From contig CM060732.1 in assembly GCA_030704615.1 (NCBI GenBank), positions 66,569,053 to 66,633,052 on the forward strand: DNA of 64,000 nucleotides, written 5' to 3'. Made by a program: the position numbers and the translations under genes. The first letter of the stretch is position 1. Each line of letters opens with the position of its first letter. This stretch comes from Takakia lepidozioides. Lineage: Eukaryota; Streptophyta; Takakiopsida; Takakiales; Takakiaceae. Below the pieces are notes generated by a model. It had not been told where the DNA came from, did no database searches, and saw nothing but the letters and a program-made list of their open reading frames with translations. Below, piece after piece: positions 19,809-31,100 of this stretch.

Positions 19809-22800
19809 ATGGCTACAACCAGGAAGAACACGCAAACAGGGGATGGCAACAACCGGGGATCTCTGGCACAGGCTCTCAGTGATGCGCAGGACAGGAAAGC
19901 GAGAGGCAACTCTTTGTTTAGAGAGGGCAAGCACAAGAGACCCGCTGAAGAATATGTTAACGCACTCAGAGTAGTTAGTTCCTTTGTCAGTAGCCCGAAT
20001 CCTGACATCACATCACTTGTGGTGGCACTAAGATCAAATTTGGCTGCCTGCTATCTCGAGATGGAGCAGTACGAGCAAGCTGTGGAGGCGGCGAAGGCAA
20101 CTGTGGCCATAGACCCTTTACACCTCAAGGCCTACAGCAGGCTGTGCAAGGCGCAGCACTCATTGATGTTGCTTCCTGAAGCTGCTGAGACCATGACAGT
20201 GGTGGTGGCACTCACACTCCCTCGGCGGTTGGATGAAGCCATGGTACCCATCTTCAACGAGCTTGTGGGGTTCCTTATGTTGCCACCGGAGATTACTGAC
20301 TTCGCGTGTGTCGCGTCCGACCGTGAGCTGCAACGGGCTCTCTCGGCGAAGAAGCCGTTTGTTGTTCTCAAGCCAGGGAGCTACAGCGGGGGCCTGGGAT
20401 CTCTGCAATTGGACTCTTCCTTGATGTTAATAGGATTAGGAAAGGTGGATATCATGTGTGGTGCATCAGGACACTCATTGCACCTCATCTGCGGCCAGAT
20501 GCAGGCACGCCGACTGAATCTTGTAGGGGAAATGAGAAGCGCAGTTTGCGTTGGCAGTGAACATGCGGAGCTGAGTCTGGTTGACTGTACGGTTGAAGAT
20601 CATAAGGGACAGGGAGTGGTGGTCATAGGAGGCCATGCTCTCCTTTATAATTGCACATTTCGGAATCTTGGGAAGCAGGCTGTGGATGTTCGTGGAGGAT
20701 CAGCGAAACTCCTTGAATGCCACATCAGTAAGTGTCGTCAAGGGGTCACTGTTTCTGGTGGATTGAAACTGCTAGAGATCAATGAATGTAAGATTGAGGA
20801 TATCGCCCGAGAGGGCGTGTTGATTAGCGGCAAGAATAGGAGTGAAGCAGCTAATGTGGAGTTCGGTTTAGAAGAGCTGCGTGCAAACCTGCCAGGTGAA
20901 TGTGCTGCAAGAAGAGGAGTGGAAACGAGCGTGCACAAGACCCTTTTGTAACTGGAATCACTCTTCAAGTCATTGTTGGAAGTCAAAATTGCCCATAGTG
21001 TCATGAAGGGCTGCCGATCCCATGGTTTGTTGCTTGATGACATAGATGCCAATGTATCCATCTTGAATACCGAGTTGGTGGACAATGCGCCAGCTGCTTG
21101 CTACGTGAAGGTACATTTCCTTCTCATTGTCTATCTCTGCTTGCTAGTATGATTTCTTTAGTATGGTACAAGAAATCGCACGACATTATTGAGTGATTTC
21201 TTGCCTGTATGAATGCAGGGAGGCACCACTGTCGTCTTGGATCGCTGTCAGATTGAGGTCGACAGAAATAAGAGTGGGCTTATTGTCGGCATCAACTATG
21301 ATGCCATGGTCACTGCTAGTGGCAATGTGTTTGTAGTTGTGGATCGCGAAAGTGCAATGGTTGAGGAGGTGTCAGTCGGAGGGGGGTCTGGGATGTGTAA
21401 ACTTGTTGTTGATCGAAACAATAAAATTATTGTTCGACTGGCAGGTTTTACATCCAAGAGCAGGCTGCCAAGAGCCACCGAGGATTTGAATGCCCAAGAA
21501 AAGGGGCAAACTAGCGGATTAGCACTAACCCACTCCCAGCAGGTATTTGCTCAAACAAGCAGGCTCGTATTCCATAACATGAGAAATCTTCCAGATTTCT
21601 ATGGGGTGGGAGATACTTTTGGCCATGACTTGTCAATGGGACAGAAGTTGAGTGCAAGAAAAGAGGACAATGAGGTGAAAGACTCTCCAAGGATCGTAAG
21701 GATATTACTGGGCGCATGCGGTGATATACGGAATATTCTGAAGACAGTTTTTTCTCTCCAAGAAAATTCCCAAGCGCTGGTACAAGTCGTGTTAAACGAC
21801 TGGAAGTTGGCCATCCTAGCTCGTAATATAGTTTTATTGTCGCTCATTGCACAACGTACTTCTACTGCTGATGTGCTCGCCATATGGGCAAACCATGCCC
21901 TGACTCCAATGCAGCGTGAGATTTTAAACAATGTTTTGGTGAAATTAGCATCTTCGTTGCCAGACTGGTTGGTTTGTTCAGGAGAGTCAGGCAACAACTT
22001 GGGTGCTGAGCTGTTGCAAGCGTTTTCTGGATGGAGGGATTGTACCATGACCCTCCAAGAGCTTGATAGCTTACATGCACAGAGCATTACAGTAGACCGT
22101 AAAGAGATTGGGGTTGACTACGTGAGAGGCGCAGTTGGACACGTCCATGCTGACAAAGAAATCAAACAACATATTTCTACTGGCAACATCAAAAGGACAA
22201 AGGCAATGAAGAGTGCCAATATCTTGCTTCTTGAGGCACCCAGTTTGAAATACACTCTTCACTGGGCTTCTTCCATCTATCGTGCCATCAAGCTCGAGGA
22301 AAGTGACTCCACCGGTTCAGAGGAACTTTATGAGCGCCTACTACGAACAATCAGTCCACAGATCAATGCTGTTACTGATTTGTTGGAACATGGGGCACTC
22401 CGCGTAGGAGTTATTGATGGCAACATCTTAGATGTTATGCTATATGGAGGTTGTCTCCGACTACTACATCAGCTCGATGGACAGTCCCAACATCCATCAA
22501 ATGATTCACCTTTGTTTGATTTCATTGATTTGAGTAATACTGTTCTCCATGCCAGCGGTGGTGCAAGCAGGTTTACCGTTGCTGAAGATTGAGAAGCATG
22601 CGGTTCTTCACGTCGAGAGCTGTACTTGGTGGATGAAATATGATATGAAGGAGCCTCGGGAGTTCCTGAAATGTGCCATCGGGATGCACCTCGACAGCTA
22701 CAAGGAGCTCTTTGGGGTCTCGGTGCAAGCCCAGGTGGTGGGGTCATCCAGATTACCCCTACTTCGAACCCAGTGGACATGGGACCTCCATGCAAACCAA

Positions 22801-23874
22801 GAGGCGAGCGTCACTGGAGCCATGGTGCTGTTGGAGATGATGACGGCAGCCAAGCTGTATTGTACAATTGACCGGGCCGCGTATATTGCAAATGATGGAA
22901 TCAAATTGAACAGTAATAAAATGATTGCGGGTTTTCTTGCGGGCATTGAAAACTCGTCACCGCTCACAATGCTTCACCTTTTGCATCTTCGCTGCCCGGA
23001 CATTGCCATACGAATTGTCATTGTTCTTCTGGCTGCAAATGACGATTGCAACCCTCGCAGGTGGGAGCTCATGAGCCACGCTATTTCCCAATAGAACCCA
23101 CAAACATTTGTCACGGTATTCTTTCAAGCAAACGTTCAATACACCACCTTATTGGCTTGCCCAGAGTCACCCTTGTGCTTAATGGTTTCAGATGCACTAG
23201 TGAGGGTAGGTCGGGCGCCAAACGACGTGAATAGCACAACTGTGGTGGAGTTGTTGGAGGCCTTCTCCTACTCCTTTGAGAATGATCAAGTGGAGGTCAT
23301 GTTACCACTGGAACTACTAGATGATCCAATGTGCAAAAATTATTATATGACGTTGTGTGCTGTGACCAATGGCACTAAGTTGCAAGCGTTAGGCTCCAGT
23401 ACTCCTTGGTCTAAGCTTGCTGCTAAACCACTCCCAGTACCATGTCCAAGATGGACACCTTGCAAGGGCATGGCTGAGCAGGCTCTGTTGTCTGGCGACA
23501 TTGAGCGCCTGGAGTTGGTGACCACAATGCTGACCAGTGGCAACGATGATATACCAGCGCAGGCTTGGAAGACCCATGCAGTACTAGAGACCAACAGATT
23601 TGTGATAGTGGAGCTCCTCTTGCCAAGGCCATTGCCGGGGCCGGATAAAGTGGCGATATCAGTTACAAGCTCTGGATCATCACTGAAAGTTGCTGCAAAG
23701 GCCGTGACCAGGACTCGGCAAAGGGGTTTTACGTTTCCAGATCAGGAGCATACCATTGAACTTCCTGCTGCTGTTTCTTTTGGAGGCCAGAAAACCAAGC
23801 TAAGTCGGAAATTTGGCATCATGATCATGCACTTGCCTAAGGTGGTGAAGGTTTCAATCAGCCAGGCGAGCTGA
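19809..23874 (+). pseudogene. TPR + beta-helix + DUF4470-like protein, broken by stops and a frameshift
   Basis: Exon 1 (19809-21110) and exon 2 (21219-23874) join in phase through a GT-AG intron and would encode about 1,320 residues. The order is: an N-terminal TPR region (about residues 25-130); a right-handed beta-helix-like region of short Val/Gly-rich repeats (about 190-480, words such as LVDCTVEDH, ALLYNCTFRN and LLECHISKC); a DUF4470-like core (LLGACGDIRNILKTV, then LNDWKLAILARNIVLLSLI, as in fungal and plant Mss51/MYND-associated proteins); and a C-terminal tail. The frame is broken three times: in-frame TAA at 20949-20951, a one-base shift near 22560, and in-frame TAG at 23092-23094. 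Protein-like sequence resumes at once after each break. No intron of sensible size removes the stops. It is either a young pseudogene or it contains sequence errors. The role is unknown. Confidence 0.65.
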
Positions 23875-24004
23875 CACCATGAGAAACAAGAGCAACTTTC
23901 AGGTTTGCTTGTCCTTACTTTTGTTTTTGTTTCTTGTATTGATCAGACTTAGAGAAGATATGTAGATATGTTGAATATTAGCTGAAGTCACTTCTTCATG
24001 TGAC

Positions 24005-24563
24005 AGAGCACATCCTTTGCATAACTTCAAACATTTTGAACACTTAAGCTGATCAACCGCACAAGTCTATCACTGCTCTGGATACCCTTCCTTACTGTGT
24101 TCGGGGTCGACGGAGCTTCCTCATCAAAATTCCTCCTTTGTTCACCTGTGCCAGGGCTATGTGAGTGAGTGATCCCAACTGAAATGTTACCGAATCAACA
24201 ACTTTTTGCAATAAAAATCGGATATGTTTGCTGATGGCCTGGGAATTCCATGGGGGAAGTTTTGAGAAGATACAAAGGAAGAAAACTTGGTTGGGAGTAT
24301 GCTTTCCTGCCAATTCATGGGCCATATTGTGTTTGAATGTTTGAATGTTTGACCTCCAGGCTTCAATGAACAAAGGGAGACCACAGATAAATACTTGAAT
24401 GTCTGCCTGAACTCACTCCTGGAGACATCCACATCCAACAACATATGATGCACTGAACAAATATTTTGGCGTGCAAGTTTTTAGAGCATGCACTGACCTT
24501 CCACTTTACCAGCATAGCTTTGGATGACCACAACACTTGAGAAGTCTATTGCACAAGACCAAA
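24005..24563. repeat. Dispersed repeat, left part of the interrupted copy
   Basis: Homologous to 13730-14045, with an extra segment at about 24061-24355. Homology stops at the word TCTATTGCACAA, after which the TAF15-derived segment begins. The right part of the same repeat resumes near 26390. Confidence 0.65.
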
Positions 24564-24564
24564 A

Positions 24565-26320
24565 TTGTAATGAATCAGGTGACAATACATGAATCTACAT
24601 CTCAGCCCTACCGCTGGATGTGAAAGAAGATGAGCTCCGGGAGCTCTTTGGGGGTATCGGTCAGGTGGCACGGCTGAAGCAGAAGCGGGGTTACAAGGAT
24701 CAATGGCATTGGAATATCAAGATTTACACGGACGAAGCAGGGAAAAACAAGGGGGATGTTGTGTTGAGCTACGAAGATCCTTCAGCAGCACACTCTGCAG
24801 GCGGGTTCTTTAACAACTATGAACTGAGGCCACAAGATAAAGGTTACGATAGCTGCAAAATCTGCACCCCGACCTCCAGCGCCTGTTGGTGGAGGAGGTG
24901 GGGGAGGGTTTCGTGGGGATCAACGGGGGGGAGGTGGTGGTGGTCCGGACAGAAGGGAGGGTGGGGGTTACAACCGTTCTCGCCCTTATTGATTTAATGT
25001 CAAAGCAAATTTTGGGATTGTGCCGTAGGCAAGGGTGATGATGGGGGTGCAAGCCATGATTAATAGGTTTTCCTCATTCTCTCAGTTCTTACTTAGTGCA
25101 GCATCAGTTACATCTTGCACAGTGGAGAGAATGCTTTGGGACATGGTACTGATAGAATGATTGTTGGGCTTCTGAGCATGGGTTGTAAGTGAGAGATATC
25201 AGGGGAGGAGGATTGTCCGCAGCAGGTGGAGTTCACTTGCATAGTGGATATGGCCTCCCGTATCTACCAGCCTTTTTGGGCTGCACTTACCGTTTTCACC
25301 CTCAAGAAAGTTGTGATGATTTATCTAGTTCTTTGAACTTTGTTGCTGCTTGTGGGACCCTATGAGCCGCACTTTGGGGCTGTTGTTTCAATTATGGCCT
25401 TTGTAAGCTACTAGACATATGGTATGGCTGAAGGTAGGAGTGTAGGTGTGGTGGTCTGGTCTTTCTTGGTCTCTGTTGCGTCCACTTGTCAGAGGCACGG
25501 GAATGGCTGCTGTCTTGCTGGGAGATACCATACTCAAGGCCCTCCATTCTCCCTACTGGGACTCACATCATGCAGAAGAGTTATTGGACCTGGCTATGGA
25601 GCTGAAAATGAGTGTCCAGGTTGGCAATGTCATGCCTCAGATCCTTCCAAGTGATGTCTATGACGCCTCCCCAGTCTCAAGGGATACAAAGGTAGGCATA
25701 GACCTTCAAAATTGTGTGTGCTTCCCTGACTATCCGAGTGGATTCTAGACAAATCTTGATCAAAGAGGTTTGTTTGATGGTCATACAGTATCGTAATCTA
25801 CATCCTTCTCCTTCAATGAGCTCCTTTTGAATCTGCTGAAATGTTAAAGCACTCTTCCTGTTTGCATTCACCGCATGATAGAAAGATAGGTTCCATTGCA
25901 GTTGTAAATCCTGTGGAATATCCTTTTTCCGTGAAATGTCGGCCAGGTTTAATCTGCATGATGGGTTATATCATGGTAAGTCGGCTGGAAGTTCAAACGC
26001 TCCAAGGATTTTGAGCCAATCCTTTATGGAGATGATGGTTACCAAAGATGCAGTAGCCATAGCTTAGTCCTTCCGGAGGAGTGCAGAGAAACACTTTTCA
26101 GCCACACAAAGGGGTGGATAAGGGCACAGCTAGGTTAATTCATGCATATGTTGGCTATGACCTATATCTGTCTATCTCCTTCAGTCAGTTGTGGAGTTTC
26201 CTTGTTCCCAGAGGAAATTCAGTTGCCTACAAGTGTTTCCCAGACGAAAATCGTAGGAGACCATGCTTTAGACTTGAGTGAATAGAGGAGGTCCTTGGGA
26301 TTGAGGGTTGCAAAACTGCC
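24565..26320 (+). pseudogene. Inverted duplicate of the 3' half of the TAF15-like gene and its downstream DNA
   Basis: This is a diverged reverse-orientation copy of about 60240-61935. It begins inside the coding region just before the RRM (IYISALPLDV region) and keeps most of that domain (DELRELFGGIGQVARLKQ, KIYTDEAGKNKGD). It loses two bases in the word TATGAACTGAGAGGCC near 24826, which shifts the frame, and it has lost part of the Gly-rich tail. Homology continues about 1.3 kb past the stop codon into non-coding sequence, for example MAAVLLGD, SPYWDSHHAEE and VMPQILPSDVYDASPVSRDT in shadow frames. It therefore arose from DNA and not from mRNA. The N-terminal zinc finger is absent. It is not expected to make a working protein. 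Confidence 0.85.
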
Positions 26321-26389
26321 ATGCTTCATTCAAGATCAATAATACAATAATTCAATGCGTATCAAAGGGGCTCCAACTCAAATATAGAC

Positions 26390-26560
26390 AGTTTAGTATG
26401 CTACACAAAATCTGGCAATCATTTTGTCAGCTTACTCCCAGAGAGATTTGGTTCCACCACTGCTTACCTTACGTGGTTATCTGGTAATTATTTGGTCAGC
26501 TTACTCCCCAAGAGCCCCTTGGTCCAGCCACTGCTTACCTTAGGTGGTTAGCCAACACTA
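26390..26560. repeat. Dispersed repeat, right part, itself a tandem duplication
   Basis: Matches 14050-14215. Two units of about 75 bp follow each other. Each has TCTGG(C/T)AAT.ATTT, then GTCAGCTTACTCCC, then a variant of GGTCCAGCCACTGCTTACCTTA. Confidence 0.65.
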
Positions 26561-28193
26561 AAGGGGTTTGGAGGATTCCTGTACAGAATGCCAAAACACA
26601 ATGATGGCTGTGTTCCAGCTTTTGAACTACATGGGCAGGCCAAACGATGCCTCCCAGTCAATCACAATTTCCAACTTGAAGCGAATAGCCTGAACAGGAA
26701 TTAGACATTGCCCAAACCTACAAAGTTGCTGTAGCTGACAAATCTGGCAAGTAGGTTCCTTGAGTAGGGAATCTAATTGTGGTGGTCACCAGAAACCACC
26801 ACCAAACACAATGGACACCTCCAGCTCCTCCTTGAAAAGTTTTTCATATAAACTATGGTCTGCTCCAATGATCCCAAATCCACACAATGCAGTACAAACA
26901 TCTGAGCTACTCCAACAGAAAGATACTCTGACTCTGAAGGGGTTATTACAACATAAGTTTGTGGGAGGGAAGTGGGATAGAGAAAGTTGGTGGGAAGACA
27001 TAAGACATACCCCTCAAACATTCTGGATGTTGGGATAAGTTGGTGAAAAGAAAGAGAGAGCGAGAAAGGCCAACCAAATTTGTTGCCTCTGTGGAAGGCC
27101 CAGAGGGAGAACGAAAAAAACTACGAAACATTCACAGGACCGCAGAGTGTCCTAGAATCAAAAGACACCAAATTTTGCCTGAATATGACATGCCCCCTGC
27201 AGATAAGCTGACAACACTTTTGATCCTCAACACTGAAGACGTTTTCACCAGAGATGGGGAGACAGTAGTATCCGTCTTGGATCCGAGTCTGGATTTCTTT
27301 AATATAGGACCTTGAACCAGACAAAATTGTGAATTGATCTATAACACTGGGAGCGGCACACTCAACTGAAAGTAGATTCCCTACTCCCAGACCATTGCCC
27401 ACCTTCACATTCGAATAGGCTGTCATACATGCAGTAAAAAGATGAGAGGTAATAGGTTATGGCATGACTCTCTTTGACATTATCTGAGACAGACCATATC
27501 TTAGTTCAAATACATAGAAACATTAGGTCCACGGAATGGTGGTTAAATAACATCTCTAACCATCCCATCCATGTTATCATCTATCAACCTCAATTTACTC
27601 ATTCCACCAATCAAAATCATAGCATAACAAGGTTACCTCCCTTTTGGTGAGGTTCAAATAAGAATTTGGCTTGTCACTTGGGACATGTCTTGTTCCTTTT
27701 GGTACCAAAATCACATCCCTGCAACCATGCCTGATATGGTCATAACAAACTAAACATCATGGGATTAAGTTCTGCAGGGAAACAGCCTCCGCCACATCTG
27801 GGCACAATTCAGTTCCAGTCTGAATGCTCAGTAGGGCATGACCTAATCTGAGTATTAAATCCACCCAAATCCAATATGAACTTTGGTTCATTCTTAAACA
27901 TCCCCTGGCAAATTATCTCAACTGGACCATATCACTGTAAATACTGTTGACGCCAGTCTGAAGCTGGAATATGATACAAGGGTGCCTGCCTCCCAAGTTA
28001 GGATCTCTTGGAACTCAGAGATCGATAATCAGCTTGTAAACATGATTAGACTAGCCCATCCTCCCAAAAACACAGAAATGCAATAGCATTTACATTCCAA
28101 CCTAAAAACCAAATGACTGAGGGAAACACAGAATAATAAGAGTGTCTATTTGGAGGCAGGAGGACCCAATAGAGGCTGGTTGAGATCAGAGGG
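26561..28193. other. Gene-poor stretch with unassigned coding-like scraps
   Basis: Minus-strand frames around 26650-26770 (words like GQCLIPVQAIR) and 27121-27426 (VKVGNGLGVGNLL, then IQDGYYCLPISGENV) have protein-like composition. They are short, broken and unidentified and are probably retroelement debris. The 3' end of CHUP1 lies at its right border. Confidence 0.35.
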
Positions 28194-31100
28194 TCAAGAA
28201 TTTTCCGCCTCGCCATCAGCAGGTGGCTTGGCAGGTGAATTGCTGGTACGCCTATGAGCTCTGTCGCGTAGAGCTTCAAATGCATTCATACTCTCGGGGT
28301 CAAACCCTCCAGCAAACTGCACAGAAAATGACCGCGACAATGCAAGAACTGTGAATTACCAAACAAGTGACAGAGCTTATGATATTTGGTGTACCCACTA
28401 ATATTTCTGCTAACTACGATATGCACTTGAGGATGTAATCCCTGCAGGACACCAACCCTTTTCAGATCAGTAGTAAGTTCCAACCCACCAGAATAAAAAA
28501 TCCGCCAGTTTTCCATCTCTCCAACGCAGCCAATTACGGTCCCTCTCCAAGGGAGCGAGCATTGGTTAAAAGGCAGGCCAGTATACTTCATTAACCCCAG
28601 AAGACAGTAAATGTGGTTGCCTATCTCATACTGTAAGGGCAAAAAGCATGTTATCAAGTAAAGAAACAGCAAGGCAAAGAGATGGAAGATTTAGTACCTG
28701 ATGGACACGGAATGCGAAGCGTACACCTTGCAGCAAGAGAAACTCACACAAGGGCTCCTTTTCAGAGCTCGTCCCAAGCTTATCCAACTCTGATGCCACT
28801 CTCTTCATGTAAAGCTGTGCTAATCTTACTGAAGCCAGTTTGATCTGCACAGTTCCGCATCGAATGTGCACAGCAGCTTAGCTGGACTCCATACTCTCCC
28901 TCCTCTATTCCACCCACCCTGCCTCTTTATGGCCAATTATACAGGAAAGGGGAACTTTGATCTACCTTACAAATTTAAGGTACGAGGTAGGATAAGATTG
29001 CATTCCATCTCATTGATTCATTGTCCAGAAGTTGAATGCCCATAAAAAACCAGCACAGGACTACAGTATATTCTATAGGTACTCTGGCCCTTATGCCAAC
29101 CCCCCAGTCTAGTGTTCATTCATACATAGAGACAATCATACTGGAAACAAGGCTTAGAACAGGATAAGCTCCACAAGGGGGAAAGATAAAATTGCTACCT
29201 TGCCCACCAAACCAGAGTCAAGCATCCACTGAGTGGGAATGCTAAATTCCTTATAGCGGGCAATTGCCATGTCTCTTGTCCGTAGCAGCGCATACACACT
29301 GTGCTCAACTCTGTACCCATCAATGCCAGAGACACTCAGAAGATGAGAGTTTGCCTGGAATGCCAGACAAGAAAACAATAAATGAGCTAGTAACAGCAGA
29401 TTTGAGAAAGGTTGTCTGTAACATGGCACTGAGGTCTTAAACCAGAGTAATGTCCTTTCTGGAATTCCTCTGGAGTGTGACAGGTGGTGAAAAGGAAAAA
29501 TCCAGTGAATTCCCTGAACAAAACAGCAGAAAGTGCTCACTAGGAGTAGGGAACAGCATGGTTGGTAGTTCCCGCACTTCTAGTGAAGTAGTTACTTGTG
29601 GTCACCCTGATCTGATGAACAGCTAGGAAACTTCTCTTCTACGAGACAACATTTCAAACAGACATCTTGCTACTGCTACATACAGCTTCTAGCACTCACA
29701 TTAACACCAAAATACCTCACAACCAACCATTCATCCAGGACACTTACTTTTCTAGAGCAGCCAACATCTTCTTGAGAGCTGCTTCACAAGGCTGCTCTGC
29801 CTTATCATTGTACAAAGATATTTCCTCCTGTAGCCTCCGCAGGTCTTGGTATTCAAATGCAGCTTCGCGCAAAGCATCCGCCTTGCCTTCTGGCCAATCG
29901 AAGTGCTTCAGAACCGCTCTCTCATCCACCTGACATGAATCCAACCATGTGTCTCTTCATTCGTGCCTCCTTCCAATAATGAGAGCAAACATTACCTGAC
30001 TAAGATTCTCTAAGAAAGGTACAATCCCATCATAATTGAGAATGTGTTAACTTTGGCACAACTTCAAAGACCAATTGGAAGCACTCACTCCAAGCTACGT
30101 GAGCCTACAAAAAATGGGATTGAGAGCCAATACCAGGAAAGAAAGCTCATCATCAAGCCAATTGACGAATGCCACCACATCCTCAATGTTGGTATAAATA
30201 GCCGCCCGCACTTCAGTAGCCAGCGACTGTACAAACTCTCCTTGTGTCTCAACATCTGCTTTGATCTACACATCATCAAATACCTTACCCAATAAATTGC
30301 CATCACATTTCCAATATTAACATTAAGATGTCAACCTGAGACAACTAGATGTCACCATCACACTATTTCAGAATGATGCCAGTACCAAACCTACAGCCAC
30401 AGGTTTGCAGCCCATTCAGCCCACAAAAGCTTGCACTTGTGATCCAATTGGAGATTAACAACAGACAAGAGCAGCTGACTTACAGCCAAGAGATGTGTCG
30501 ACCGGTTCTCAATTTCACCAATCATGTTGTTGCGGGCATCAGCACTGACATTTCCAGCTCCACCTGGCCCACTAGCAGACTCCTTCTTTGCATCACGTTT
30601 CATGAGGGACTGATAAAACTCAACCACCTCGGGAGCTCTCTGCATTTGGTCTTTGTTTTTCCCTTGCAATCTTGAGAGACCCCCGAATGGTGGAGGGGGA
30701 GGGGGTGGGGGTGCGCCAGGTGCACCAGGTAGACGTGGAGGAGGTGGTGGTGGGGGCACACCACCTGGACCCACCCGGCCCTGAGGCCCTGCAGCTGGGG
30801 CTGGGCTTGAAGGTCTTGGAGGGGGCTTTGGCGTTCTTAGAGCCCTCTTCTCTACTTCTGCAGCAGTTAAGGGTTTGGCGGGCTCTACACGTCTGCTGGC
30901 AGCTATTTGCTCGGCCTTCTCCTTGTTTGCTTTTTCTCTCTCAACGGCTGCTCTGTGCCTGTCCTTGAAAGCTGGGTACTTATCTCCATTATCTCCGGCA
31001 ACTGACTTTGACATAAGCTGGAAGGATGCTGCCACCCCATTCAACATGTCTTTATCTGGCTTTTTAGTAATGATTCGGGGAATGGGTATTCTGGATCTTG

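Noticed and set aside
20908-20969. A short intron removing the TAA at 20949
   Set aside because: Phase-compatible donor and acceptor pairs give only about 42 bases, and the longer option (20895-20969) breaks the frame.
20132-22087. Minus-strand frames up to 162 codons inside the TPR/beta-helix gene
   Set aside because: They are shadows of the coding strand, which carries the recognisable domains.
23060-23094. A 34-base intron (GTGGGA...CAATAG) that would remove the in-frame TAG at 23092
   Set aside because: Far shorter than known plant introns; the stop is treated as a lesion.
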